Shown here: positions 17,471 to 26,245 of the stretch, piece by piece
Position numbering within the stretch: position 1 is the first letter of the stretch
Layout of the letters: every line of letters begins with the position of its first letter
DNA from: an uncultured Bartonella sp.
GTDB taxonomy: Bacteria; Pseudomonadota; Alphaproteobacteria; Rhizobiales; Rhizobiaceae
NCBI GenBank assembly: GCA_943913205.1
Contig: CALTWN010000012.1
Span: 1-28,266, forward strand
Reading direction: 5' to 3'
Length of the DNA: 28,266 nucleotides
Notes under the pieces: generated by a model
Seen by the model: the letters and a program-made list of their open reading frames with translations, nothing else
Databases searched by the model: none
Told to the model about the DNA's origin: nothing
Made by a program: the position numbers and the translations under genes

Positions 17471-17516
17471 TAATTTAGTTTGCAACAAAATTAATATAGC
17501 GTCAAGTTTTTTGATT

Positions 17517-17545
17517 TTGCAATAAATAGTAATTATCTGTATATT
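17517..17545 (+). promoter_or_regulatory. Promoter candidate for atm1-psd-pssA
   Basis: TTGCAA (17517-17522) and TATATT (17540-17545) have an ideal 17-base spacer. They lie 27 bases upstream of the atm1 ATG in the divergent gap with the LOG gene. A G-rich GGGGG (17564-17568) lies just before the start. Confidence 0.4.
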
Positions 17546-17572
17546 GATAAATAATATTTAGTTGGGGGTTCT

Positions 17573-19423
17573 ATGCAAGAAAGTGGTAATTTACAAAGAG
17601 AACGTTCAGTTTTTGAAACTATAAATGAATTATGGCTATATTTGTGGCCACAGGGTAGACTTGATCTAAAATTACGTATATCTATAGCGCTGCTATGTAT
17701 GGTATTTGGTAAAATTGTTCTTTTATATGTTCCGTATTTTTATAAAGATACGGTAAATAGCCTTAGTCCAGAAGCTGTTTCTTTTATTTATAGCCATCAC
17801 CAGCTATTATGGTTTAGTACGCCTATTATACTTGTTTTTGTATATAATATTGCTAGATTAATGCAAACAGCACTTAATCAAATCCGTGATGCTATTTTTG
17901 CTAGGGTAGGTCAGAATGCCGTTAGAACTTTGGCGCTAAAATCATTTATTCATATTCACCAACTTTCGTTACGATTTCATACATCGCGTCGTACTGGTGC
18001 TTTATCTAGCATAATAGAACGTGCTGTTAAATCTATCGAAATTATTATACGCTTTGCTCTACTTAATACTATACCTACTATAGCTGAATTTATTTTTGCT
18101 TCTATCGCTTTTTGGTATTCTTGTGGTTTTGTGTATTTTTTGGTAGTGCTTGTTATATTTGTGATATATATCTGGTTTACTATTATCACTAGCAATCACC
18201 GTATTGATATCAGGCGTGCTATGAATAAGGCAGATACAAAATCCCATAGTCGGTCTGTAGATGCCTTATTAAATTATGAAACTGTTAAATATTTTAATAA
18301 TGAAAAAGCAGAAGCGGCGCGTTTTGATGAAACAATGGGGCATTATGAAGATGCTGCAGTTAAAATGTGGACCTCACTAGGTTGGCTTAATTTTGGTCAG
18401 GGGGTAATTTTATCGATAGGTATGTTTGTTATTATGGCTATGTCAGCTCATGCTATTTTAATTGGTAAGCAAACATTAGGGGATTTTGTTTTTGCAAATG
18501 CATTATTAATTCAGCTTTCATTTCCTTTAAACTTTATAGGTTCGGTATATCGTGAAATTCGCCAGGGCCTTACCGATATAGAATCTATGTTTAATCTATT
18601 AGATATCAAACCAGAAATTATTGATAAGCCAGGGGCTCTGCCTATAAAAATTAATAATGCTAGTATTGATTTTAAAAATGTCAGTTTTGCTTATGAAAAT
18701 GAAAGAGAAATTTTAAAAAATGTTAGCTTTTCCGTAGAAGGTGGAAAAACATTAGCTATTGTAGGTACAACGGGTGCTGGTAAATCTACTATCTTACGTT
18801 TATTATATAGGTTTTACGAACCAAACGGAGGTAAAATTTTAATAGATAACCAAGATATTACTCAAATACAGTGCCAAAGCTTAAGATCTTATATTGGTGT
18901 TGTGCCACAAGATACAGTACTTTTTAACCAAACTATAGGATATAATATCGCTTATGGTAGGCTTAGTGCAACTTTTGATGAGGTTGTAGAAGCAGCAAAA
19001 GCAGCACAAATTCATGAGTTTATTGAAAAATTGCCCCTGGGGTATGATACAATAGTAGGTGAACGCGGGCTAAAGCTTTCTGGTGGAGAAAAGCAACGCA
19101 TAGCCATAGCACGTGCTATTTTAAAGGCGCCAAAAATTTTAATGCTTGATGAGGCAACTTCAGCGCTTGATATAAATACAGAGCGTAATATACAAGAAGC
19201 ACTTGATAAGCTCAGTGAAAGATGTACTACTATTATTATAGCCCACAGATTATCTACGGTTACTAAAGCTGATGAGATATTAGTTCTTAGTGAGGGCAAA
19301 ATTGTAGAACGAGGTAAACATCATAAACTTTTGGAGCTTGGAAGTGTTTATGCTACAATGTGGGAAAAACAAAAAGAAGTAAAAAAAGCTCAAGAAACTA
19401 TAGAAAACAATGAAATTTATTAA
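17573..19423 (+). CDS. atm1: ABC exporter of the Atm1/ABCB7 (heavy-metal tolerance) type
   Basis: Half-transporter, membrane and ATPase domains fused, 616 residues; it should work as a homodimer in the inner membrane. The membrane part shows the Atm1-type segments RFHTSRRTGALSSIIERA (135-152) and LNYETVKYFNNEKAEAARF (233-251). The nucleotide domain has GTTGAGKST (398-406), PQDTVLFN, LSGGE (502-506), MLDEATSALD with Glu527, and His558. Mitochondrial Atm1 exports a glutathione-linked sulfur or iron-sulfur species; bacterial relatives such as NaAtm1 move glutathione conjugates and aid metal tolerance. Here the substrate is inferred only. It probably leads an operon with psd (15-base gap) and pssA. 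Confidence 0.93.
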   Translation: MQESGNLQRERSVFETINELWLYLWPQGRLDLKLRISIALLCMVFGKIVLLYVPYFYKDTVNSLSPEAVSFIYSHHQLLWFSTPIILVFVYNIARLMQTALNQIRDAIFARVGQNAVRTLALKSFIHIHQLSLRFHTSRRTGALSSIIERAVKSIEIIIRFALLNTIPTIAEFIFASIAFWYSCGFVYFLVVLVIFVIYIWFTIITSNHRIDIRRAMNKADTKSHSRSVDALLNYETVKYFNNEKAEAARFDETMGHYEDAAVKMWTSLGWLNFGQGVILSIGMFVIMAMSAHAILIGKQTLGDFVFANALLIQLSFPLNFIGSVYREIRQGLTDIESMFNLLDIKPEIIDKPGALPIKINNASIDFKNVSFAYENEREILKNVSFSVEGGKTLAIVGTTGAGKSTILRLLYRFYEPNGGKILIDNQDITQIQCQSLRSYIGVVPQDTVLFNQTIGYNIAYGRLSATFDEVVEAAKAAQIHEFIEKLPLGYDTIVGERGLKLSGGEKQRIAIARAILKAPKILMLDEATSALDINTERNIQEALDKLSERCTTIIIAHRLSTVTKADEILVLSEGKIVERGKHHKLLELGSVYATMWEKQKEVKKAQETIENNEIY

Positions 19424-19438
19424 ATATATAGGTAAAAA

Positions 19439-20131
19439 ATGATAGATGCTATTTTTAGTATTATTCCGCGTATTAATCGAGAAGGTTATGTTTTTATATT
19501 TGCCTTTTTTATAGGATCTGTGCTTTTAGGCTGGATTTGGTCGCCCCTATTTTGGATAGGCTTAATATTGACGGTTTGGTGTATTTATTTTTTTAGAGAT
19601 CCGATACGCGTTACCCCCTTAGCAGAGCATATTGTGATAGCGCCAGCTGATGGTGAAATTTCTTGGGCTGGACCGGCGGTACCGCCTAAAGAGCTTGATA
19701 TGGGAGAAGGCGAGATGTTTCGCATATCCATATTTATGGATGTTTTTTCTGTACATGTAAATCGTATGCCGATGGATGGGGTAGTTAAAAATATAGTTTA
19801 TAAAGCTGGAGCATTTAATGACGCTAAATTAGATAAAAGTAGCGAAAATAATGAGCGTAATAGTTTGGTTATTGAAACCAAATATGGACAAATAGCTGTT
19901 GTGCAAATTGCAGGCTTAATTGCTAGAAGAATATTATGTTGGGCACAAAAAGAGGATAACCTAAATTGTGGTGAACGTTTTGGTATAATAAGATTTGGAT
20001 CTCGTGTTGATTTATATCTACCTATTGAGGTAACGCCGCTGGTAGCCTTAGGACAAAAAACAATTGCAGGTGAAACAGTTTTAGCTATATTTAATAATAA
20101 TTTATTATGGAACGATTATAGATGCGAGTAG
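19439..20131 (+). CDS. psd: Phosphatidylserine decarboxylase proenzyme (short type)
   Basis: Converts phosphatidylserine to phosphatidylethanolamine at the inner membrane. This is the short form: 230 residues with two hydrophobic segments at about 17-50. Self-cleavage to the pyruvoyl enzyme is expected between Gly187 and Ser188 in IRFGSRVDLYLP, which splits off a short alpha chain. FFRDPIR (51-57), APADGEI and FMDVFSVHVNRMP are the other family blocks. It is followed 12 bases later by pssA, which makes its substrate; psd-pssA pairing is usual in alphaproteobacteria. Confidence 0.95.
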   Translation: MIDAIFSIIPRINREGYVFIFAFFIGSVLLGWIWSPLFWIGLILTVWCIYFFRDPIRVTPLAEHIVIAPADGEISWAGPAVPPKELDMGEGEMFRISIFMDVFSVHVNRMPMDGVVKNIVYKAGAFNDAKLDKSSENNERNSLVIETKYGQIAVVQIAGLIARRILCWAQKEDNLNCGERFGIIRFGSRVDLYLPIEVTPLVALGQKTIAGETVLAIFNNNLLWNDYRCE

Positions 20132-20143
20132 GTTTACAGCTTT

Positions 20144-20938
20144 ATGGATAGGAATGAAATTAAACAATTAGATGCAGATTCTGCTATTTCTGATAATAGC
20201 GTTGCCATGCGCTTTCTTATACCCAATACTATAACCTTGCTTGCTTTATGTGCAGGTATCAGCGCTATAGGTTTAGCGTTTGAAATGCGCTTTGAAAAAG
20301 CTATTATGCTTGTTTTAATTGCCGCAACTTTAGATTGTTTTGATGGGCGTATCGCTCGCCTACTAAATGCTTCAACACCTTTCGGCGCACAGTTTGATTC
20401 TTTAGCCGATGCCATAAATTTTGGTGTGGCACCTGGTATGATACTATATGTATATATATTGCATAATATTAAAAGCTTGGGGTGGATCGCTGTATTAATA
20501 TATAGTATAGCTTGCTGCTTGCGCTTGGCTAGGTTCAATGCGGCATTAGATGACCCAAAAATACTAAATTGGCAAAAAAATTACTTTCAAGGAATTCCCG
20601 CTCCAGCAGGAGCTTTACTCGTATTATTGCCAGTTTATTTAGGATCTTTAGGGCTAGAATTTAGCAAATTTCTTACTTTTTTCTTTTTCTTTTACACTAT
20701 TGTTATTGCTGTTTTACTTATTAGTCGTTTACCGGTTTGGAATGCAAAAAATTTAAATAGTTTTTTACGTCGCGATTTTTTAGTTATGCTTTTATTGTTT
20801 TTGGTGGCTTATGTTAGCTTTATGGTAGCTTATCCGTGGGAAGTACTTTCCATAACAGCCTTTTTATATTTAATGTTTTTGCCTATAAGTTTTATTATGT
20901 ATCGCCGTCAAGATAAAGGATACTCGCCAGTAAAATAA
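20144..20938 (+). CDS. pssA: CDP-diacylglycerol--serine O-phosphatidyltransferase
   Basis: Makes phosphatidylserine from CDP-diacylglycerol and serine. The 264-residue integral membrane protein carries the complete CDP-alcohol phosphotransferase motif: Asp64, Asp67-Gly68, Ala71-Arg72, Gly81, Asp85 and Asp89 (DCFDGRIARLL ... GAQFDSLAD). Several further membrane helices follow and the C-terminus is basic (MYRRQDKGYSPVK). With psd directly upstream it forms the two-step route to phosphatidylethanolamine. The last 31 bases overlap the convergent purF coding region. Confidence 0.95.
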   Translation: MDRNEIKQLDADSAISDNSVAMRFLIPNTITLLALCAGISAIGLAFEMRFEKAIMLVLIAATLDCFDGRIARLLNASTPFGAQFDSLADAINFGVAPGMILYVYILHNIKSLGWIAVLIYSIACCLRLARFNAALDDPKILNWQKNYFQGIPAPAGALLVLLPVYLGSLGLEFSKFLTFFFFFYTIVIAVLLISRLPVWNAKNLNSFLRRDFLVMLLLFLVAYVSFMVAYPWEVLSITAFLYLMFLPISFIMYRRQDKGYSPVK

Positions 20939-22233
20939 TGGTCGGTATATTGCGCACAATTATTATTGCGTTTATTCCCGTTTATAGCTGTATATAAGCC
21001 ATCTATACTTAAAAACTTTAAACTATCTACATTTAGATATTCAGCCATCTCACTTATAGTGGGGTATTGATAACTTAAAAGCTCACTTTGCTTTTTTATA
21101 TCTATGCCGTATATATCAGGATATTTGAATATTGGGCTAGCTATACGTAAATGAATTTTTCCAACCTCTGTTTTTCTAAGTTGAGCTATTATATATTTAA
21201 GCGTAGTGCCGCGTACTAATGAATCATCTATTAAAATTATATCTTTATTTTTAATAACATCTTTAATTACTGAATATTTTAACTGAGTTGCATATTGTCT
21301 TGTATGGTTATTTGGATAAATAAAGCTTCGTCCAGTGTAATTATTTATTGCAAGAGCAAGTTCAAAGTCTATATTGCTTTGTTGCGCATAGCCAAGCGCC
21401 GCATATGTACCGCTATTTTGTATAGGAACAACAAGGTCGGCTTTAGCTGGAGCTTCATTTGCTAATATCTTACCCATATTCTTACGTATTGTGTAAATAT
21501 ATTTGTTGTTAATATGGCTATCGGGGCGGGCAAAATATATATATTCAAAAATGCATAATTTAGCTGGCTGAGGTGCTGGAGCTTGCAATTGTATTATATT
21601 ATTGTTATCGCAAAGTATAATTTCACCATTTTCTATTTCTCGAATAAAATTAGCTCCTACAGCATCTAAAGCACAGCTCTCTGAACAAAATAGGTAAGAG
21701 CCATTTAATTCACCCATTACTAGGGGTCTTATACCTATTGGATCGCGAGCAGCTAAAATTTTATCTCCCGATAGGCACAATATAGCAAAGCCGCCTTTAA
21801 TATTATTTATAGCATGTATAAAGGCTTGTTCAATATTATTATGGCATGCATTTTCTATAAGCTCAATAATTTGATAGCTATCAGATATAGTGCTATTTTT
21901 TGAATTTATTTGTCCATTATGCGCTATTGCAAAATTAAAATTTTTATTTACAAAGGGCTGAATATTTTTTTCATTATTTACAGCAGAAGTTGGATATCTA
22001 TTATGCCCAATAGAAGTTTTGCCAATAAGATTAATATTATCTAGTTCAAAAACTTCTAAAACTCTACCGCGAGACTTTCTTGTATAAATTTGTTTTTTAT
22101 GAGATACAGCAATGCCGCAAGCAGATTGACCGCGATGTTGTAAAGCGTGCAAACCTATAGCGGTAATTTTTGGCGCATCAGCATTGTTACAAATACCAAA
22201 AATTCCACATTCTTCATATATTTCGTTATCCAC
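20908..22233 (-). CDS. purF: Amidophosphoribosyltransferase, divergent
   Basis: First step of purine synthesis: PRPP plus glutamine to phosphoribosylamine. Cys9, after the propeptide MDNEIYEE, is the expected N-terminal nucleophile of the glutaminase domain; HNG (105-107) and RDPIGIRPL (163-171) are intact. The PRPP loop ILIDDSLVRGTT (333-344) is conserved. The protein is 441 residues against roughly 470-500 usually, ending just after the conserved FTGEYP. Several near-invariant places differ: QHRGQS for QHRGQE (32-37), SDSY for SDTE, QNS for PDS near 272, and Ile296/Asn298 where a basic residue and Arg or His stand in the flexible loop. The start is GTG at 22233 and the stop TGA. It follows cvpA by 3 bases. 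Confidence 0.88.
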   Translation of the reverse strand: MDNEIYEECGIFGICNNADAPKITAIGLHALQHRGQSACGIAVSHKKQIYTRKSRGRVLEVFELDNINLIGKTSIGHNRYPTSAVNNEKNIQPFVNKNFNFAIAHNGQINSKNSTISDSYQIIELIENACHNNIEQAFIHAINNIKGGFAILCLSGDKILAARDPIGIRPLVMGELNGSYLFCSESCALDAVGANFIREIENGEIILCDNNNIIQLQAPAPQPAKLCIFEYIYFARPDSHINNKYIYTIRKNMGKILANEAPAKADLVVPIQNSGTYAALGYAQQSNIDFELALAINNYTGRSFIYPNNHTRQYATQLKYSVIKDVIKNKDIILIDDSLVRGTTLKYIIAQLRKTEVGKIHLRIASPIFKYPDIYGIDIKKQSELLSYQYPTISEMAEYLNVDSLKFLSIDGLYTAINGNKRNNNCAQYTDHYFTGEYPLS

Positions 22234-22236
22234 AGC

Positions 22237-22773
22237 TTAAGTATTTTGTTCGTCTTTTTGTTTTATGGTTGAAAAGATCTTATCAAGGTCTAAAAAGTTA
22301 GCCGGAATTAAAGAATAAATATGACTACCAATATTATTTAATAAAGGATATGTTTTGGCATTAGTTAACCAGATTTTTTTATTTTCAGCTTCTATTATAT
22401 TAGTAGTTAAAAACACAAGCATTGCAGCTATTAGTACGCCGCGTGTGACGCCATAAATAATACCTAAAAACTTATCTAGTGGTCCTACAAAACTACGTGC
22501 TAAAATTTGTGAAATTTTTACTGAAAAATAAGAAAGTAGAACAAAAACTATAATAAAAATTATGGTTAAAGAAAGTATATTACTAATTGCTGAGCTTTTT
22601 ATAAATTTTTTCAAAAATATAGCTAAGCTAGAATATGTTAAAATTGAAATCGCAGCAGAGCATAACCAGGTAATTAATGATAGTATTTCGCGAGTGAAGC
22701 CACGCATAAGAGATAATAAACCCGAAAATAGGGTGATAGTAATTACAACAACATCAATCCAAGTTATAAACAT
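22237..22773 (-). CDS. cvpA: CvpA family membrane protein
   Basis: A 178-residue inner-membrane protein with four hydrophobic segments (about 7-24, 30-50, 60-85 and 105-125) and a polar C-terminal tail. The first segment with SGLLSLMRGFTREILSLITW is the CvpA signature. In E. coli CvpA is needed for colicin V production and its gene lies next to purF, as here; its basic role is unclear. The ATG shares one base with the radA stop (TAATG), so translation is coupled. purF starts 3 bases later. Confidence 0.9.
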   Translation of the reverse strand: MFITWIDVVVITITLFSGLLSLMRGFTREILSLITWLCSAAISILTYSSLAIFLKKFIKSSAISNILSLTIIFIIVFVLLSYFSVKISQILARSFVGPLDKFLGIIYGVTRGVLIAAMLVFLTTNIIEAENKKIWLTNAKTYPLLNNIGSHIYSLIPANFLDLDKIFSTIKQKDEQNT

Positions 22774-24182
22774 TATGTTTTCTCTTTCCTATAGTTATTA
22801 GCGTTTTGTATTTTCTCTTCGCCTATTATGTCTTTCATAAGATCGTTTAAATCTTTATATTTAGTATAACGGAAATTTTCTAATTTTGGTAGATCTTTAC
22901 TATTTTGAGCAACTATTGCATGTTTAAAACCTAATTTATACGCTTCTTTTATTCTTTGCGGCAATAAAGAGCTGGGTCTTACGGTGCCAGATAAACTTAC
23001 TTCTCCTATATAAATATTTTCAGCAGATAAAGCCTTGCCGCTTATGGCTGAAATTAGCGCAGCTGCGGCCGCTAGATCTAGACCAGGATCGTTAGTTTTA
23101 TATCCACCCGCTATATTTAAATATATATCGTGATTATTTAATCGAATATTACAGTAAGAAGAAAGTACAGCCAAAATCATGGATAAGCGGTTTGTATCCC
23201 ACCCTACCACAGAGCGCCGTGGCATACCCAACGATGACGGTGCAACTAGTGATTGTACTTCTACTAATATAGGGCGCGTGCCTTCTATTCCAGCAAATAC
23301 TGCAGCGCCAGGAGCATTCTCACTACGATAATTTAAAAACATTAATGAAGGATTTTCTACCTGCTGCAATCCAGTGCTTGTCATTTCAAAAACCCCAATT
23401 TCATCAGTAGGCCCAAATCTATTTTTAATGGTTCGTAAAATTCGGTAATGGTGGCTTTTGTCACCTTCAAAATACAATACTGTGTCAACCATATGTTCAA
23501 CTACGCGTGGGCCAGCTATTTGTCCTTCTTTTGTAACGTGACCAACCAAAATAACTGTTGTATTAGTATTTTTTGCAAATCTTATCATCTCTTGCACACT
23601 GGCTCGTACTTGTGTAACTGTGCCAGGCGCAGATTCTACTAAATCAGACCACAGGGTTTGTATAGAATCTATTATAACTAAATCAAGATTATTTATTTTT
23701 AAAAGAGTTGCTATGATATTTTCAACATTAGTTTCAGCCGCTAGCTTTACGTTACTTTCCATAATATTTAAACGCTTAGACCGTAGCCTTATTTGAGCTA
23801 TTGATTCTTCACCAGAAACATACACAACATTAAAATTTTTTATATTTAAAGCGTTGCAAGTTTGGGTTAGTAGGGTAGATTTACCAATTCCAGGATCGCC
23901 GCCCAATAAAATTGCGCTACCCGGCACAAATCCCCCTCCTGTAACCCTATCAAGCTCACCTAAATTAGTTTTTATACGTGGTAAGGTTTCTATTTCGCCA
24001 CATAGAGACGTTAAAACAATTTCTTTCCCAACTATAGATTTTAAGTTAGGGCGAGCGCCTATGCCAGTTATAGCGCTAGATTCTTCAATACAATTCCAAT
24101 TATTACAGGAATCACATTTACCTGCCCATTTATTATGGATAGTACCACAATTATTACAAACAAATTGCGCCTTGTCCTTCAT
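22773..24182 (-). CDS. radA: DNA repair protein RadA
   Basis: Hexameric RecA-like helicase that extends recombination intermediates. The 469-residue protein has a four-cysteine zinc motif (Cys9, Cys12, Cys23, Cys26), Walker A GGDPGIGKST at 94-103, the RadA-specific KNRFG at 253-257, and a C-terminal Lon-protease-like domain (from about 330, with LAAAAALISA and IGEVSLSGTVRP). The ATG at 24182 gives the normal MKDKAQFVCNNCG start. It lies 17 bases after dnaB. In rhizobial genomes I know, an alanine racemase gene (alr) often stands between dnaB and radA; it is absent here. Confidence 0.96.
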   Translation of the reverse strand: MKDKAQFVCNNCGTIHNKWAGKCDSCNNWNCIEESSAITGIGARPNLKSIVGKEIVLTSLCGEIETLPRIKTNLGELDRVTGGGFVPGSAILLGGDPGIGKSTLLTQTCNALNIKNFNVVYVSGEESIAQIRLRSKRLNIMESNVKLAAETNVENIIATLLKINNLDLVIIDSIQTLWSDLVESAPGTVTQVRASVQEMIRFAKNTNTTVILVGHVTKEGQIAGPRVVEHMVDTVLYFEGDKSHHYRILRTIKNRFGPTDEIGVFEMTSTGLQQVENPSLMFLNYRSENAPGAAVFAGIEGTRPILVEVQSLVAPSSLGMPRRSVVGWDTNRLSMILAVLSSYCNIRLNNHDIYLNIAGGYKTNDPGLDLAAAAALISAISGKALSAENIYIGEVSLSGTVRPSSLLPQRIKEAYKLGFKHAIVAQNSKDLPKLENFRYTKYKDLNDLMKDIIGEEKIQNANNYRKEKT

Positions 24183-24199
24183 ATGAAAGCTTCTCTAAT

Positions 24200-25654
24200 T
24201 TATGCTGGTATCTGTTCTGGTAAAAATTCATTATTTGCAATATCATAAAATCTTGTAAATTCAGCCTCAAATGCTAAAGAAATATTACCAATAGAACCGT
24301 GACGGTGCTTTGCAATAATAATTTCTGCCTTTTTTAATATTTTGTTCATCTGTTCTTGCCAAATGTCGTGCTCTGTAGTGCCTTCTACAGGTTTATCTTG
24401 TGCCTTATAATATGCTTCACGAAACACAAAAAGTACAAGATCGGCATCTTGCTCAATAGAGCCAGATTCACGAAGATCAGATAATTGGGGGCGACGCCCC
24501 TCCCTATGTTCAACCTGCCTTGATAATTGAGATAAGGCAATTATAGGTACATTTAATTCTTTTGCCAATGCTTTAAGTCCTACCGTAATTTCGGTAACTT
24601 CATTTACCCGGTTTGCATTGTTGTTTTTTTTAGAACCATGAATAAGCTGAATATAATCTATAATTAATACATCCAAACCTTTTTGTCTTTTTAACCTGCG
24701 CGCTCTAGTAGCTATTTGGGCGATAGAGGCACCACCAGTATCATCAATAAATAATGGTAAATCTTCAAGTCTAGCTGCTACATCACTAATTATTTTATAT
24801 TCATGTTCTAAAATATCACCTCTTCGTAATCTGTTGGTAGATATTTCCACTTGCTCTGAAATAATACGGGTTGCCAATTGTTCAGCCGACATTTCTAATG
24901 AAAAAAAACCAACAATACCACCTTCTTTGGTATCAGTATTATAATTACTTGATATATTATAGGCTATATTCGTGGCAAGTGAGGTTTTTCCCATACCAGG
25001 ACGCCCAGCTATAATAATTAAGTCTGAAGGAGCAAGACCCCCTAATTTACTATCAATTGAGCTAAAATAGGTGGCAAATCCTGATAATTTTGATTTATTG
25101 AGATAAGCTTTATTAGCTACATCTAAAGATTGCATTAATGCAGACTTAAAAGTTTCAAACCCGCTTTTTACATGACCTTTTTCAGCTAAACTAAATAATA
25201 ACTGTTCAGCAGATTCAATTTGCTCAACCGGTGAAATTTCTAACGTTGCCTCAAACGCGGTTTTTGAAATATCTTGCCCAATTATAATCAATTGGCGCCG
25301 CATATACATATCATAAACCATTTGTGCAAAGCCTACGGCATTGCTAATGGTTACTGCATTTACGGTTAGCTGCATTACATATTCGTAAGCCTCAATCTCG
25401 CCGACTTTTTCTTCTTTACTAAAAAATTCCTTTAAAGTAAGTGGTGAAGCAAGTTGATTTAATCGAACTTTTTTTAAAATAAGTTCATATAAGCTTTGGT
25501 GAAAAGGCAAAGCAAAATGTTCTGGCTTTAAGATGTCAGATATTTCGTCTAGGCTATCATTGTTAAGTAATAATTCACCCAATAAGGCTTGTTCAGCTTC
25601 TATAGAGTGAGGTAGTGTGTAGCTAGTATTTGCAGCTTTATCTGGTAAACTCAC
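24200..25654 (-). CDS. dnaB: Replicative DNA helicase DnaB
   Basis: Hexameric 5'-3' helicase of the replication fork. The 484-residue protein has the helical N-terminal domain (PHSIEAEQALLGELLL at 15-30), the linker helix, and the RecA-like domain with Walker A AGRPGMGKTS (216-225). It also has FFSLEMSAEQLATR, LIIDYIQLIHG (Walker B) and the SQLSRQVEHREGRRPQLSDLRESGSIEQDAD region, here cited by its key residues only in part. The start codon is GTG at 25654 behind AGGAAGGGG. It lies in the rplI-dnaB-radA order common to alphaproteobacteria. Confidence 0.96.
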   Translation of the reverse strand: MSLPDKAANTSYTLPHSIEAEQALLGELLLNNDSLDEISDILKPEHFALPFHQSLYELILKKVRLNQLASPLTLKEFFSKEEKVGEIEAYEYVMQLTVNAVTISNAVGFAQMVYDMYMRRQLIIIGQDISKTAFEATLEISPVEQIESAEQLLFSLAEKGHVKSGFETFKSALMQSLDVANKAYLNKSKLSGFATYFSSIDSKLGGLAPSDLIIIAGRPGMGKTSLATNIAYNISSNYNTDTKEGGIVGFFSLEMSAEQLATRIISEQVEISTNRLRRGDILEHEYKIISDVAARLEDLPLFIDDTGGASIAQIATRARRLKRQKGLDVLIIDYIQLIHGSKKNNNANRVNEVTEITVGLKALAKELNVPIIALSQLSRQVEHREGRRPQLSDLRESGSIEQDADLVLFVFREAYYKAQDKPVEGTTEHDIWQEQMNKILKKAEIIIAKHRHGSIGNISLAFEAEFTRFYDIANNEFLPEQIPA

Positions 25655-25685
25655 TCAGGCCCCTTCCTATATAATATATGTAACC

Positions 25686-26231
25686 TTATTCTTGATTTTC
25701 TTCTGGAACGATATCTTCAATAATTTCTTCATTACCTTCTAAATCAGCTATAACATTTTCTTTGGCTGATTGATTAGCAGCTTCTTCTATAGAACGAGCT
25801 ATGTTAACTACTATGTTTATAATAACATCGCTATGTAGAGCTATTTTTAAATTATGCAGGCCTATAGTTTTTAAAGGATTATTTAACGCAATCTGTGTAC
25901 GAGATACTTCAAAACCTTCATTAGCTAAAATTTGTGCGATATCTTTTGTAGTAACAGATCCGTATAAATGATCAGATTCACCTGCTGAACGAACTACAAC
26001 AAAAACTTTATCATTTAAAATTTCTGCTAGTTTTTCAGCTTGAACCTTACTTTCTTGGTTTCTTGCTTCTAGCTCAGAGCGTTGGCTTTCAAAAATAGCT
26101 TTATTAGTTTCTGTAGCACGTAAAGCTTTTTTCTTTGGCAATAAAAAATTTCTAGCAAAGCCATTTTTAACGTTAACTATTTCACCTAATTTTCCTAAAC
26201 GTGCAATACGTTCTAATAATATAATTTGCAT
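25686..26231 (-). CDS. rplI: 50S ribosomal protein L9
   Basis: Binds 23S rRNA at the base of the L1 stalk. The N-terminal domain is canonical (MQIILLERIARLGKLGEIV, then VKNGFARNFLLPKKKA), followed by the long connecting helix and a C-terminal domain with GSVTTKDIAQIL. At 181 residues it exceeds the ~150 of E. coli because of an acidic tail after about residue 150 (DLEGNEEIIEDIVPEENQE), which is common in Rhizobiales. A strong AAGGAG precedes the ATG at 26231. Confidence 0.96.
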   Translation of the reverse strand: MQIILLERIARLGKLGEIVNVKNGFARNFLLPKKKALRATETNKAIFESQRSELEARNQESKVQAEKLAEILNDKVFVVVRSAGESDHLYGSVTTKDIAQILANEGFEVSRTQIALNNPLKTIGLHNLKIALHSDVIINIVVNIARSIEEAANQSAKENVIADLEGNEEIIEDIVPEENQE

Positions 26232-26245
26232 ATTTTACTCCTTAA

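Noticed and set aside
23854..24186. 110-codon open frame antisense to radA
   Set aside because: A shadow of the radA coding sequence; its proline/serine-rich translation has no family character.
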